A stretch of DNA of 64,000 bases, taken from contig CM038218.1 in assembly GCA_021442155.1 (NCBI GenBank), positions 61,098,268 through 61,162,267 of the forward strand, given 5' to 3'. The notes beneath the pieces were generated by a model. The model was given only the letters and a program-made list of their open reading frames with translations. It was not told the DNA's origin and searched no databases. Both the position numbers and the translations under genes were made by a program. The DNA comes from Cymbidium sinense. Taxonomy: Eukaryota; Streptophyta; Magnoliopsida; Asparagales; Orchidaceae. Below, in pieces: positions 23,881 to 35,964 of the stretch (position 1 is the stretch's first letter; each line of letters starts with the position of its first letter).

Positions 23881-26800
23881 GAAAAATCTGTGGTGAAAAT
23901 TATTCTATACATCTCTGCCTTCATCAATCTCCCTTATCTTTTTAGGGAAAATAAAGATAAAATAAAATAGAATTATATAAAATACATCTTGTTAGAACAC
24001 CACGCAGATCCGCAGATATTCTTATTGGGGTGATCGGGTATGAAATTGAGGAGAGGTGTACTATCTCAAGAGATAGAAGTCACCACCCTATAATGGACCT
24101 AATCATCTTAATACGGACTTCTAAGGACTATGGGTCTTCAGAATGTACTAGAGATTCTTTTTCTACTTTACATAGAAAAGTAAAGTAGGGTTTAATTTAA
24201 ATCGGGTTCATTAAGTTTCCTACAGGGGCAAGCCCCCATAGTTAATTACACTATAGAACAAGATTCTTTAGGTATACTCTCGATTAAGGTAAATGATTGT
24301 TGTCTCCAAAGATTTCAAAAAGGTAGGACTATCAATCGATTGGTTTATTTTTAGAAAGCTAAGTGGGATCGATCAAGAAGAGGAGTTTTTATTGAAGTCA
24401 AATGAAAACAAGTAGGAGATGCTTAAGATACTAGGAAGTCGAGTAAGCATCCCAGATTACCCTATGATTGAGCTTTATATTTTTGAACTTGAATTTATGT
24501 GTTTGAGTTGAATTTTTATTAGAATGCTAGGGCTTATGATTCCATGACACAAGATCATGGAATTATCTAAGAGATGAGGATTTATGCTTATGGCCCATAA
24601 AATAAAAAAGCAACCTCATAACTTAAATCTAAGGAGCTTTGGCGAGGGCCAAAAGCATTATCTAAATCTAAGAAGAAAATGGGTATTTGGTTTACCTCCA
24701 CAAGAGAAGGTAAACCACCCGACTATTGGACTTACAATCGCCTGGAGGCAAGGTTGTTATTTATTTTAGAATGAGACTAAGTCCTTAAACACACTCCCTA
24801 AAGAGACTAGATCATGTAGGGCATGAATTCATGACTTAAATCTAATGCAAATTTTTCATTTATTTTATTTTCATTTTGGATAATCATTTCACTCAGGATA
24901 TAGGATTCTTTATGCCTAATGCATGAGAAATTAGATTATAAGCTAAAATCAGCAAGATAAGGAGGTGTGTTTCCACCATGGCTCTCATAGGTCAAGCCAA
25001 GTTCTCTAGCAAAGGTGGAAGCCCTCCAATCAAGAGTGGAATAATATGCTTTTATGCATGATGTTAGAAAAGAATGTACACATCCAGGTAAAGGGTTACT
25101 AATTCTTTTATTTTGATTTTTATCCTACGCTTTAGGTGAGGTTATGAGTTATTTATTTTTAATTTTAAGTTGATTAATTTTGTAGAAGATTTATTTTTTC
25201 ATAAGATCCTAATCTTAAATACATCAAAAGAAGAAATTAGGAAAATATGTCATTTCTTACAAAACTAAAGCAAAACATCAAATATTTTATAAAGATAACA
25301 TAAAAGAATAAAAGGTTATTTGTGGTTGGGCACCATCGCACAAACTCAAAAATAAATTAGGTAGCTGAGCTCTACCCTTATACAACCCAGATTACAAATG
25401 AATTAATTACAATTAAGCAAGGAATTCATGTTAGGGGGGTCTTCATTCTTCACTTCTTCTTTCTTCTTCTCTTCTTTTTTTCTTTCTTCTTTTGGATGGT
25501 TAGAATGTGGTTGCTCTAAAGGCTTCACATAGTACATAAGATGAAATGTAATGACCAATGCTCATCCTAATCCCCCATAACAATCATTCCAAGAATCTTA
25601 ATTGCAAAATTTCATGAAAAGAAAAAGTAAATCTAACTAACAACTGCAAAATAGAGATTAGCTAAACAAATCATACAAATCCCAAGCATGTATATTAGAC
25701 TTAACACCCCACACATGGGTAATCAAGTCCACCTGGCCTATTGGATTATTCTTAGGGGTATAAGCACCTACACATCAAAAGTATTTATATTTGTTTTTAG
25801 TATAGCGCCCCTTAAGCACAATCCCCTACAGAAGATAATGATTAGACTAAATTGTCCTACCATTCAGTCCAAGCATATAGACCCTAACATCTAGACTAGA
25901 AATAATACAACACAAAAAAGCAAGCATCAAACCATGCACCACCCTAGCCTAAAGCTAGAAGTGGTGACTTAGCCTAATGTGTGTGCCATTTAAGGTTTGT
26001 GTGGCATGCTTAGCTATAGGTTTAAGGTTTATATTTTCTAAGTATAAAAATGTTCAATTTAGAAGATGGTTTCAATTTAAGTTGTTTAGTTATTTTGGGT
26101 TAATTTTATTTTTTATATTTTTTGGTTTGTAAGTGAATCTACAATTAATTAGTAAGTTGTAAAGGAAAAAAGAGAAGAGAACTTCTCTTTCCTTCCCTAC
26201 CCAAAGTAATTTTTAAAGTAGATTCATGTTTGATTTTATTTAGTGAATATTTTCTTATGTGTTTTAGTTAATCTTAAGTTTAGAATAACTCTAAGCAAAC
26301 CTATTCAAAAGGAAAATAACTTTAGATTAACTCTATGCATGTATTTTGAAATAATATCACAAAATACACACCATTTTATTTCTTTCCCAACATATATAAC
26401 ATGCATATGGATGAATCTTAAGCATATCTATACATGCAAATGAGAATGTTTAGCATGCCTTAATGTTAAATGCTAAGTAGGGTTACTTAAGAAAAGTTGG
26501 ATGCTTTATGATGCATGGTTTTTATTAAGTAGAAAAGGGGGTATTCTTTTATCCTTTATTCATATGCACATGTGTATGTACGAAAGGCATAAGTGAGTAC
26601 GTCACCATTGTTAGCACCAGGGGTGTAAGGTATAAGACCTACTTAAGGATACTTAAAGTCTCACAACCCCAGGGTTATCCAGACTAATAGACCACTTTCC
26701 TTAAATACATATGTATGTACAAAAAGAAATAAACGAAAAAAAGATGCAAAGTTTACATTCATTTGATTTTTGGTTTGATTATTTAATTTATATGTGTGAT

Positions 26801-28279
26801 GTGAAATTCCTTCTTACATCATGACATAAGAGTGTATAGGAATGGATTTGAGCAAGTGTTATGTCCTTTTCAAATGGACTATACACTCTACCAATCCTAT
26901 ATAATTTTATGTTAAGAAAGAGAGGGAGAATCAAAGCCACATAATAAATATCTTTCTATTTCTCACATGAAAGCTTATAAATAATTATAAGTAGCATACC
27001 TTTCTTTTTATGTTTGATTTATAAATTTTGAAAATAATTTTGAATTTAATATTGATACTAGTCATTCATATTTGTACTTTAGCCAAAACATGCAACTTGA
27101 TATAAACAAAATATTTCATTTTTAATTTTGATTTTTAAAAGGAATGAATGCATAATTTTCATATGACATATACATTTAGCATGCTATTAAAGAAATAAAG
27201 TTATGAAAGTAATATAAATTCATTCACCCTAATTAATTCCTAAAGACAATCTTATGGAATAGAATTATTTAAAGCAAATCAAATTTGTTTTAAAGAGAGT
27301 TTGAATTTTGTTTGAGTTTGATTTCAATTTGAGAAATATGAGATGAGTTTGTTGATCCCCATTCCCACATGTGTATGTTATTTTTATTTAATTTTAGGGG
27401 ATTAGATCAATTTTATATTTTAGTTAGGTTAGGGTGTACATTAAGTGTATTAATTATCCCTTACCTATATCACCTTATCATAGTTAAACCAAATAATTAT
27501 GAGCTAATGATATGACATAAAATCACACAAAGAATTTAATTCAGCAATACACCTAGGAAGAAAAGGGCCTAATGCATTTGGCTCATAATTAATGATTAAT
27601 TGAGCTAAAGGGTTTAAGTTAAGTACCTTCATAACCCTTCCCACACATGTGGATTAGGTTTCAATTTTCTTAAGCCACTTAGGTTATCAAACACCCTAAG
27701 CATCTACCCAAGATGGATTGATTAAGTTCTGGACTTTTTTTTTTAAAATTTTATCAAGTTAATTAAGTAATTAGTGGATTAATCCTTAATTGAATTTAAA
27801 TTAAGGAAGAGAAAGGGGATTTAAGGAATAGCTTAGGGAAAATATTCCAAAATTATTCCCTAAACCTCCTGGTTACTCAAACAAAACTTAATTAACTCAA
27901 TCAAGAGATTAAACCATTATTCACACACTTAATTAGGCTTAATTACATTAAGAGGGTAATTAAAGATTCAATAATTGATCCCTCTAATTAACCCACCATA
28001 AAATCCCAAGAAAATTAGGAGATGCAGAAGTCATCCCCCTAAATGCACATGAGAAGTTTGAGATTAGTATGGGATAATTAGAGTAATTAGAGTTATTAGG
28101 TTTTCATTAATCTTAATTAAGAAAAATATACTATTCAAAATATAGTGAAATTAATTTTAGGATATTCTCCTCTAAATTATCTTTCCAATACTTTTTACCT
28201 TATAATTTTAGGATTTTTTTGGAATTAGTTGTGCAATTATGAAAATTTAGTGATTAAGGATAACTAAATAAATCCCTAA

Positions 28280-28400
28280 TTAAAATAGTTAATCCCATCG
28301 GCGCGATGTGGAGGCTGACGCGGCTCGTGCTTTCCATGCGGCACAACGGGAGAGGCTATTTAAGTTATCACATCGTAGCATCGTGTCAGCAGTGATGCTA
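28280..28400 (-). promoter_or_regulatory. GC-rich conserved LTR patch
   Basis: It contains CCCATCGGCGCGATGTGG and GTGCTTTCCATGCGG, then AGGCTATTTAAGTTA. It is the counterpart of the patches at about 420-505, 8160-8215 and 34685-34755. On the minus strand the order is a TTAAATA A/T-rich box, then the GC island. It is a possible LTR promoter or enhancer; function inferred from conservation only. Confidence 0.35.
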
Positions 28401-29544
28401 TGTGCTTTCTCCTCATCCGTCCGATCATGGTCGTGGTATTAAAGGATTAAATCGAATATCCTATGTGTCTTGATCATGGTCATCCATCCAAAATGTGGAT
28501 GGATGGCCCCATCCATCCATCTTCCTTGGAGATAGCCACGTCCATCTTAGGGAAGATCGAGTTTGATTAAGAGATTTAACCAAATTCAACCCACACCATC
28601 TAAGTAAAGGAACAAATCCACGGCTATGAGGTGAGAATTTGTTTCACAAGGACCACACCATGGCTAAATTAAGCTTGATTAATGTCATACCTGGAGGCTA
28701 CCACTGAGTTTGATGAGGTAGCTTCTAGTGGAGCAAGCCATGTTGAAAGTTTGAAGCCTTGAGGTTGAGTAGATCTCTCTATGGACCAAGCTCTCTTTCA
28801 ATTGGGCTCAGTCTTGATCAAGAGCACTCCTCCCTTGCCTTGAGAATTTGGGAAAAGGTTTAGGCAAGTTCGACTGAGTCCTATGATGAAGCTTTCAATA
28901 GGAATTAGCTTGATATGGAGTATTAATGAAGTTGGATTTTCACTTGGGCTCCCCCATTTTCACTCTAAGAAAATCGAGAAATGGGAAAATGGAAGATGCT
29001 TAGGAAACCTTGGGGGAGCTTGGCATCACCTCCTTTGAGTTTCTATGCTTCAATCGAATAAGGGAGAATGAAATTCAAGTGAAATTAGGGGAGTATATCT
29101 CCCCTAGGTGAATCGAACTATCGCAAGCTTCCTTATCATTTTCATCAATTGATCTCCTTGAGTGGGTTTGTTAGGCTGTTATAGGTGGCGTGGCATTCGA
29201 TTTGGTCAGAGTGGGTGGTGAAGCTTGCCATGTGCTTAATTGAGTGGAGGAAGGATTTCCATGTGCTCAATTTGAAGGAAGTGGTCTATTTTGACCTTGG
29301 GTTGGGTTTGGCTGACCTAAACCCAATGGGTCATGTGCACCATGTCTATTAGTGACCATTTGGTCCACTAAGAGGATGTCAAGTGTCCATGAAAGGAATT
29401 CACCAAATTCCAAGTAGTTTTGATTTTAGATTACCCTATGGCCTAAAGGTAAAATGGTCATTTGACCTTGATTACAGTTTGAATATGCTTGGTATGATTA
29501 AAAATTAGATTGGGCCAAGTTTCATTGAATTTAGAGTTAGTCTG

Positions 29545-30400
29545 AAGTGATTTGGCTCGTGTTACCCATTTAGATCAAAATGGGTCAACTTGGGTCAAGT
29601 TGACCAATTGGTTAAATTGGGTCAAACCAAGGGCTGGGTCAAGTTCATATGACCATTTGAAACATGTTGGCATCATTGGTTTGGTTCAATTTGATTCATA
29701 TTTGAATTTGGTTCATTTGATTTCATTTAGGTCAAATGGGTCAAGTTGACCAATTTGACACATTTGACCTATTTGGGTTAGGTCATGGGTTGGTTTATGT
29801 TTGGCCAGTCATTTAAAATGGATTGGTATCATTGTTTCCAATCAATTTTTTATTTTTTTTGGCTCAATGACCCTTTAGGTCAAGTTGGGTTTAAGGTCAA
29901 TTGGGCTAGTTGGTCTAGTTGGGGATTTGGTCAAGTTCAACAAGTGATGTGGAATGAACTTGACCCATTGGTTTCAATCAATTTGGCTTAGATCAAGTTT
30001 TGACACATTTTAATTTTTTAGGTCAACTTGGGTCAACTTGGGTCAAGTGGCCAATTGGGCTAGGTTAGGCTCAAATGATGACTTGGTCAAGTCCAATCAT
30101 TGATCATGAATGAGTTTTGATCAATGGTTTCAATCAATTTGGCATATGGTGAATTTTGATTAGTTTAGGTTTCATTTTGGCTAAGTGTTGACTTGGTCAA
30201 CCCTTAGATTTGACTTAGTTTGACCCAATTTGAGTGATTAATCATCTCATGATGATTGTTGCTCACAATGTGAGGCTTAGATGGGCTTAGTTCAATCCAA
30301 TTAGGTTAGAATTAGAATTTGGCTCATAAAGATATTTTAGGTCACTTTGGGTCAAGTGAGCCTAAGTAGGTCAAATGACTTGATCAAGGCTTGAATCAAG
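29545..30400. repeat. Block dense in GGTCAA/TTGACC motifs
   Basis: Phrases such as TGGGTCAACTTGGGTCAAGT and AAGTTGACCAATTTGAC recur throughout, on both strands, forming many short palindromes (GGTCAAGTTGACC). The equivalent block in the third LTR copy is 35990-37480. TTGACC is also the W-box core bound by WRKY factors. The block is nearly absent from the truncated 3' LTR. Confidence 0.75.
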
Positions 30401-31589
30401 TTTGGTTGAACTCATATGGACTTATGATTGAAATATAAATCCATTTGTAAGTGGTTCGAAGTCAAATGGTTTTGATTCATTTGATAATTCCAAGTTCAAT
30501 GGGTGAACATGAGTGTGACTTGGGTTTGATTTTGAATTTAAGTTTGGTCTGATGATTAAAGTTTGTGTTTATATTTAGATTCATGATTGAAGGATTGATT
30601 GAATCATGAAAAAAAAAAAAGGGTTTGACTTGATTTGAATTTGATTTGGCTAAGTTGACTTGAAAGGTTTAGGTTGAATTTTGGTTGAATTTGGATTTGA
30701 GTTTTGAATTTATTTTTGGATTGATGATTGAAGTTTATGTTTATATTTAGATTAATGATTGAAGGATTGATTGAATCATGAAGAGAAATTAGAAGTTTGG
30801 CTTGATTTGAGATTGATTTGGCTAAGTTCAAGAATTTGACTTGAAAAGTTTAGGTTCAATTTTGATTGAATTTGGATTTAATTTTTGAATTTAGTTTTGG
30901 ATATTTGAATTTATATATCATTTATATTTATGAATATAAATGAGAATATAAATGGGTTATGAGAAAATTCCTTGAATTTGAATTGATTTAGATTTGATTT
31001 AGGCTAAGTCCATAAGATAGAATCAAAGTGATTTAGGAAAGATTTTTTATTTAGATTTGAATTTTAATTTGGCTTGATTAATTTGAATTTATATTTCATT
31101 TATATATGTGAATATAAATGAGAATATAAATGGGTTGTGAGAAAATTCCTTGTATTTGAATTGATTTAGATTTGATTTAGGCTAAGTCCATGAGAAAAAA
31201 TTAAAGGACTTAGGAAATATTTTGGAGTCTGCAATCCAATCATGAGCTTCAATCATAGGTTTCAATTATTTGGAATTGATTCATGATTTGATAAAATCCA
31301 TTGAATTGGTTCAAGGTTTGAGTTTAGAGTTGGAGTTGATATGAGTTTGGAGTTTTGACTTGGAAGAAGGAAGTGAGGATTTTGTTCAAGCTATAAGGTA
31401 GGCAAATTTTTCTAACACCCCTAAGGCATGACCTATTCCTATGGCTAACTCTTCTAAGTCTCTAGGGCTAAGTTGAGTGTCCACCTAATCACTAGATGTG
31501 TCTTAAGACTAAGGAACTCTTAAAGTATAAAAGAAGTCATATGTCTAAGATGGAGGGGTTGAGAGCTCATCCTCAAAATGAGGTCAACA

Positions 31590-33838
31590 AGGTCAAATGA
31601 AATAAAAAAAAACATTAAGTATAATTTGTAAATTGATTAAACTATTCAAAGTGAAACCACCCTTTATGATTAAATGTCTTTCATACTTAGGAAATCTTAA
31701 CTCTAAAGCCTAGCTAGGACATACCACACAAGCCTTAACACACACATTAGATTAAGTTATCACTTCTAGCTTTATGTTAGGGTCGTGTATGGTTTGATGT
31801 ATGTTTTATTTTGTGATGTATTATTGTAGACTGTATGTTATGGTGTATGTGTGTAGACTGGATGTTAGGCCGTGATTAGCCTAATCATATTTTCTGCAGG
31901 AGAATATACTTAAGGGGCACTTAAAATAAATATAAATATTTTTGCTGCGTAGGTTGCTTAATCCTTAAGCATAATCTACATTTGGACAAGTGGACTTGGT
32001 TACCCATGTGCAGGGTGCTAAGTCCAAATTATTCATATAACTGCTTGGGTTATATAGTGTGTTTAGCTAATACTTATTTTGTAGGTGTAGTTAGATTTAC
32101 TTTTTCTATTTTTAAAGTAATTTTGTATTAAGAATTAGGATTAGTGCTATGGGGGATTAAGATAAACGTTGGTTACAAGACCAAGTCTTATGTACCATGT
32201 GATCCTATGGAGCTCGCCCAATCAAATGAAAGAAGGAAATGAAGGAAAGAATGAGCTTTAAAGACTTGAAGAACCCCATAGCTTCCATTCACTTATTGTA
32301 ATTAAATTATAATTATTCTTTCATTATACCGAGATGTATAAGGGTAGAGCCCGACCACCCACTTTTCTTTTCGGGTAGTATGGTGGCACTCGACCGCAAT
32401 GACCTCTTATTCTATTACAATAAATATATAAATTATTTGATGATTTGTTAGCTTGTGCATTAGAAAAAGCACGTCTCTTCATAGTTTATTTATGATTGGT
32501 GATTGTTGTATGGCTAGGATGCAATTAGGCTCTTAGAAAAAATTAACTCTTCTACCCTAATTAACAACTCATAACTAAATTTTCTAAAATAAACTCATAA
32601 CCTCATATAAAGCCTAATCAAGATAATAAAATATTTAGCAATCCCTTAGCTGGATGTTGTATGTTTAACATCGTGCATATCATTTTATTTTACTCTTGCT
32701 AAGAGAGAGTTTCCATCTTTGCCATATAAAAAATGGGCTTAACCTTTAAGAGCTTATGATGGAAAAACACCTCTTTCTCTTTTGATTTAGCCCATAATCA
32801 ATTTCATCATACATTAAGGCATATAAAAATCCTATAGTCTGTGTCAAAATAAAGAGTCAAAAATCAAATGAAACTTGATAAGATTTGCATTAGACATAGT
32901 CATTATTCATATCACTCATGCTCTAATCTCTTAGGGAGTGGGTTTAAGGACTTTAGCTTCTTTTTTAAATAATAACAACCTAGCCATCTTGCAATCATAA
33001 GACTTGCCTACATGGTTTTAAAACGTAGGAGGAGTTAGCTGGCTTCCACTCTAGGCGGTTATAAATCCAGCAGTCAGGTGAACTCTCTTACAGAGGTAAA
33101 TAATATGCTCACTTTTGCTTTATATTTAAGTCATGCTTTGGCTCTCGCTAAAGCTCCTTAGATTTAGGATCTGAGGTTGTTGTTTACCTTTGGAGCTATA
33201 AGTATAAATCCTCTCCTCTTAGGCACTTCTATAATCTTGTATTATGGAATTATAAGTCTTAGATTTCTAATAAAATTTTAACTCAAATATATAATTCTCC
33301 TCAATTTCAAATATATAAAGCTCAATTATAGGATTGTCTAGGATGCTCATTAGGTTTCCTAGTATTATGAGCATCCCCTACTAATCTCTCTTCATTTTGA
33401 TAATAAGTCTTTCCTTTCGATCTATCCCATTTGATCTTCCAATTATAGCCAATTTATTGATAGCCCTATCTTTGAATTCTTTGGAGACAATAATTGTCTA
33501 CTTTAATCGAGAGTATTCCTAAGGAATTAACCTTCCTTAAGATATAATTAACTATAGGGGCTTGCCCCCATAGGAAACTTTAGAACCCGGTTTAAATAAA
33601 CCCTACTTTATTCATCCATATAAAGTAGGGGAAATTTTCTAGTACATTCGAAGACCCATCATACCTTAGGAGTCCTTATTAGGTAATTAGGTCCATCGTA
33701 TGGTAGTGATTTATATCTTTCAAGATAGTGCATTATTTCTTGATGTCATACTCGATCACCTTAATAAGTACATCCTCAGATCTGCGTGGTATCCCCCCCA
33801 TACACACACACACACATGAACCGAAAATAAACACCACA
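31590..33838 (+). repeat. Inverted 3'-terminal LTR fragment
   Basis: This is the reverse complement of 5' LTR positions 23889 to about 26100. Shared phrases include TGTGCAGGGTGCTAAGTCC (about 32026), TTAGATTTAGGATCTGAGGT (about 33160), GGGGCTTGCCCCCATAGGAA (about 33556) and CAGATCTGCGTGGTAT (about 33779). It ends exactly at the LTR tip ACCACA at 33838. It starts directly at the 5' tip of the neighbouring LTR (31589). A short AC microsatellite lies at 33802-33816. Confidence 0.8.
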
Positions 33839-35964
33839 GACCCTTAATCAAATCAATTAATTACCCTTACCTATGTTACTTTAATATAATTAATGAAATA
33901 ATTATGAGCCAACATGGTATGCATATGAGTAGAAAATAAATTTGCAATGATCCTATAGATTGAAGTGGCCTAATGCAACGCTCACAATTGATGGTTAATT
34001 ATATTAAGGAACTTAATTAAGTACTCTTATGACTTCCTCATGCATGCAGATTAACCATAAGTTATTTAAACCCCTTTATGTTATTGAACACATAAAGGTC
34101 TACCCATGATTTACATAATAAGGATATGTTGTGATAATGATTTTAATTTTAATTAATCCAATTATTTAATTACTTAATTAAACCTTTATTTGATTTTGAT
34201 TTTAAAATGAAATAAACTTGGGGAAAGAGGCTAGGAAAGAGGTCCCAATCCTATTCCATAAGTCCATTCATGATTCAATAGTGATTAACATGCTCAATTA
34301 ATTAATTTGTTTGTTGATTAGGGGTTAATTAATCACTTAATTAATTAAGTGAGTAATTAAGGCTAAAAGGGGCAATTTTCTAATTACCCAAGCAATAAAT
34401 CCCAAGAAAATTATAGAGGCAGAGATCATCTCATTAAATAATATCAAAAAGTTTGGAATTAATTACTTGAGTAATTAAAGATTAATTAAGCTAATTAAAT
34501 TTTAATTAAATATAAATTAAGCCTTAATGATTGTTCAAAATTAATTGAATTATTTTTAATCAATTCTCCACTGAAATACCTTTAAAATGAGTATTTATTT
34601 GTAATTTTTATGTTTATATGATTTGTTGTGATTTTTGAAAATTTCAACCATTAAAGTATATTATTAACCTTAATTTAAGCCTAATCCCATCGGCGCCACG
34701 TGGCCTATTGATGCGGCATGCTTTCCACTTGGTGTTGCGGGATTGGTTATTTAAAACCATCAAACGCGGCGTGATGCCTACGTGGCAGCGAGGAATGTGT
34801 TTTTGCGTATGTCGTCTGATCTAAGATCATATGGCTACAATTAATCCCTCGATTTAATAAGATTTAATCAAATCAATCTAGTGGATCTAATCATGACAGT
34901 CCATTCTAATCATGTAGAATGGATGGTGCGTGATCCGTCATCACGCGAATAATGAGGGACGGTGTCTGTCTGCTATTGCTCATTTGATCCAAGCTTACCC
35001 GAGCTTGGATCAACTCCAAAAGAATCTCACACCTTCATGACATCAATTGAAGGGGATCCAACGGTCAAGATCACACGAGAAGCAAATTTCCTTCACAAAG
35101 CTCAAACCAAAAATCACCAAAAACTCTTTTTGGAGGAATTACCTCAATGGAGCTCAAGACCAGAGGCACAATTGATTGAGGAAGCTTCGTTTAGTAGAAA
35201 TGAGGCCCAATTAAGTAGCATGCAAGCCATTTTCCACTCGATCACTCGGAAGACCAAGGTCCATCACTTTGGAGCTCAACTTTGATCGAACTCTTGCCTC
35301 CAGTGGTGGGGAAGCTTGGGGGATGATTCGTTCTTGCTTGATGAGGCGTGGGGAAGGTGTGTGTGAAGTTAATTTTGATTTGGTGGAGGTTTTAGGAAAT
35401 TTGATTGAAAATGGGGGTTTCCTATTTTGGCTTGAAGGAATCCAAGCTTAGGGAAGCTTGGTCTGTGGAGGCTTGGGGAGTTTTATTTCAGACTCTTGGA
35501 GAATTCTGAGGGTGTGAGTGATGAATTTGAATTGAAATGAGGGTATATCCCCATCCCCATTGATGAACAAATCAAGCTCCTCGATTTTGGTCAGTGAAGC
35601 CACCTTCAGGGCATCGGAGTGGTCGGTGCCACCACCACGTGGCTCGATTGGGTTGGTGGAAGGCTTGGGACGTGGCTCAAGGCAGTAGCCATCAAGTTGG
35701 GATCCAATAGATTTTGGCTTGTGAGGGAGGTGAGTTAAGCCCAAGGCTGACCCATCCCACATGGGTTGGGCTAGGTGAGTGGGTTAGGTCAATTCTTGGG
35801 TGTTTGATGGCTACCTCATGGAAAGGGAGAGTGGACTTCATTATTTTGACTAAAATCCCATGTGGGGAGAAGAATCCAAGGGGGATTTGCTTTGAGTTGA
35901 GCCCAACTCAAGTTGGGTAGGTTTTGGGCTGACCCAAGGTAGGTTTGGGTCGAGTTGGATCAAG

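Larger units (their letters stand above)
4418..31589 (-). mobile_element. Giant Tat-lineage Ty3/gypsy LTR retrotransposon, degenerate
   Basis: Two direct LTR copies (4418-10086 and 23889-31589) flank about 13.8 kb of internal DNA. On the minus strand that DNA carries, in order, primer binding site, leader, gag, protease, RT, RNase H, a second RNase H and integrase. The gag-PR-RT-RH-aRH-INT order, the tRNA-Arg type primer site and the long non-coding flanks are the known hallmarks of the Tat lineage (Ogre, Retand, Grande). The LTR tips read TGTTGACC... and ...ACCACA. Every coding domain has stops or frameshifts, so the copy cannot be autonomous. The LTRs differ by roughly 15% near their 5' ends, so this is an old insertion, or two copies recombined. 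Full length would have been about 29 kb. Confidence 0.8.
23889..31589 (-). repeat. 5' LTR of the giant element (about 7.7 kb)
   Basis: The plus strand begins TGTGGTGAAAATTATTC beside the primer site and ends GAGGTCAACA, so on the minus strand the LTR runs TGTTGACC...TTCACCACA with TG/CA tips. It contains the GC-rich putative promoter patch (28290-28370), a GGTCAA-dense block (29545-30400) and ATATAAAT hairpins (30918-31121). At 7.7 kb it is larger than the ~5 kb usual for Ogre. No ORF is credible, including 25688-25894, 26243-26443 and 29552-29991. Confidence 0.8.

Noticed and set aside
34962..35285. 107-residue ORF in the third LTR copy
   Set aside because: Not conserved in the equivalent positions of the other LTR copies (about 8380-8700 and 28600-28900), and no domain.
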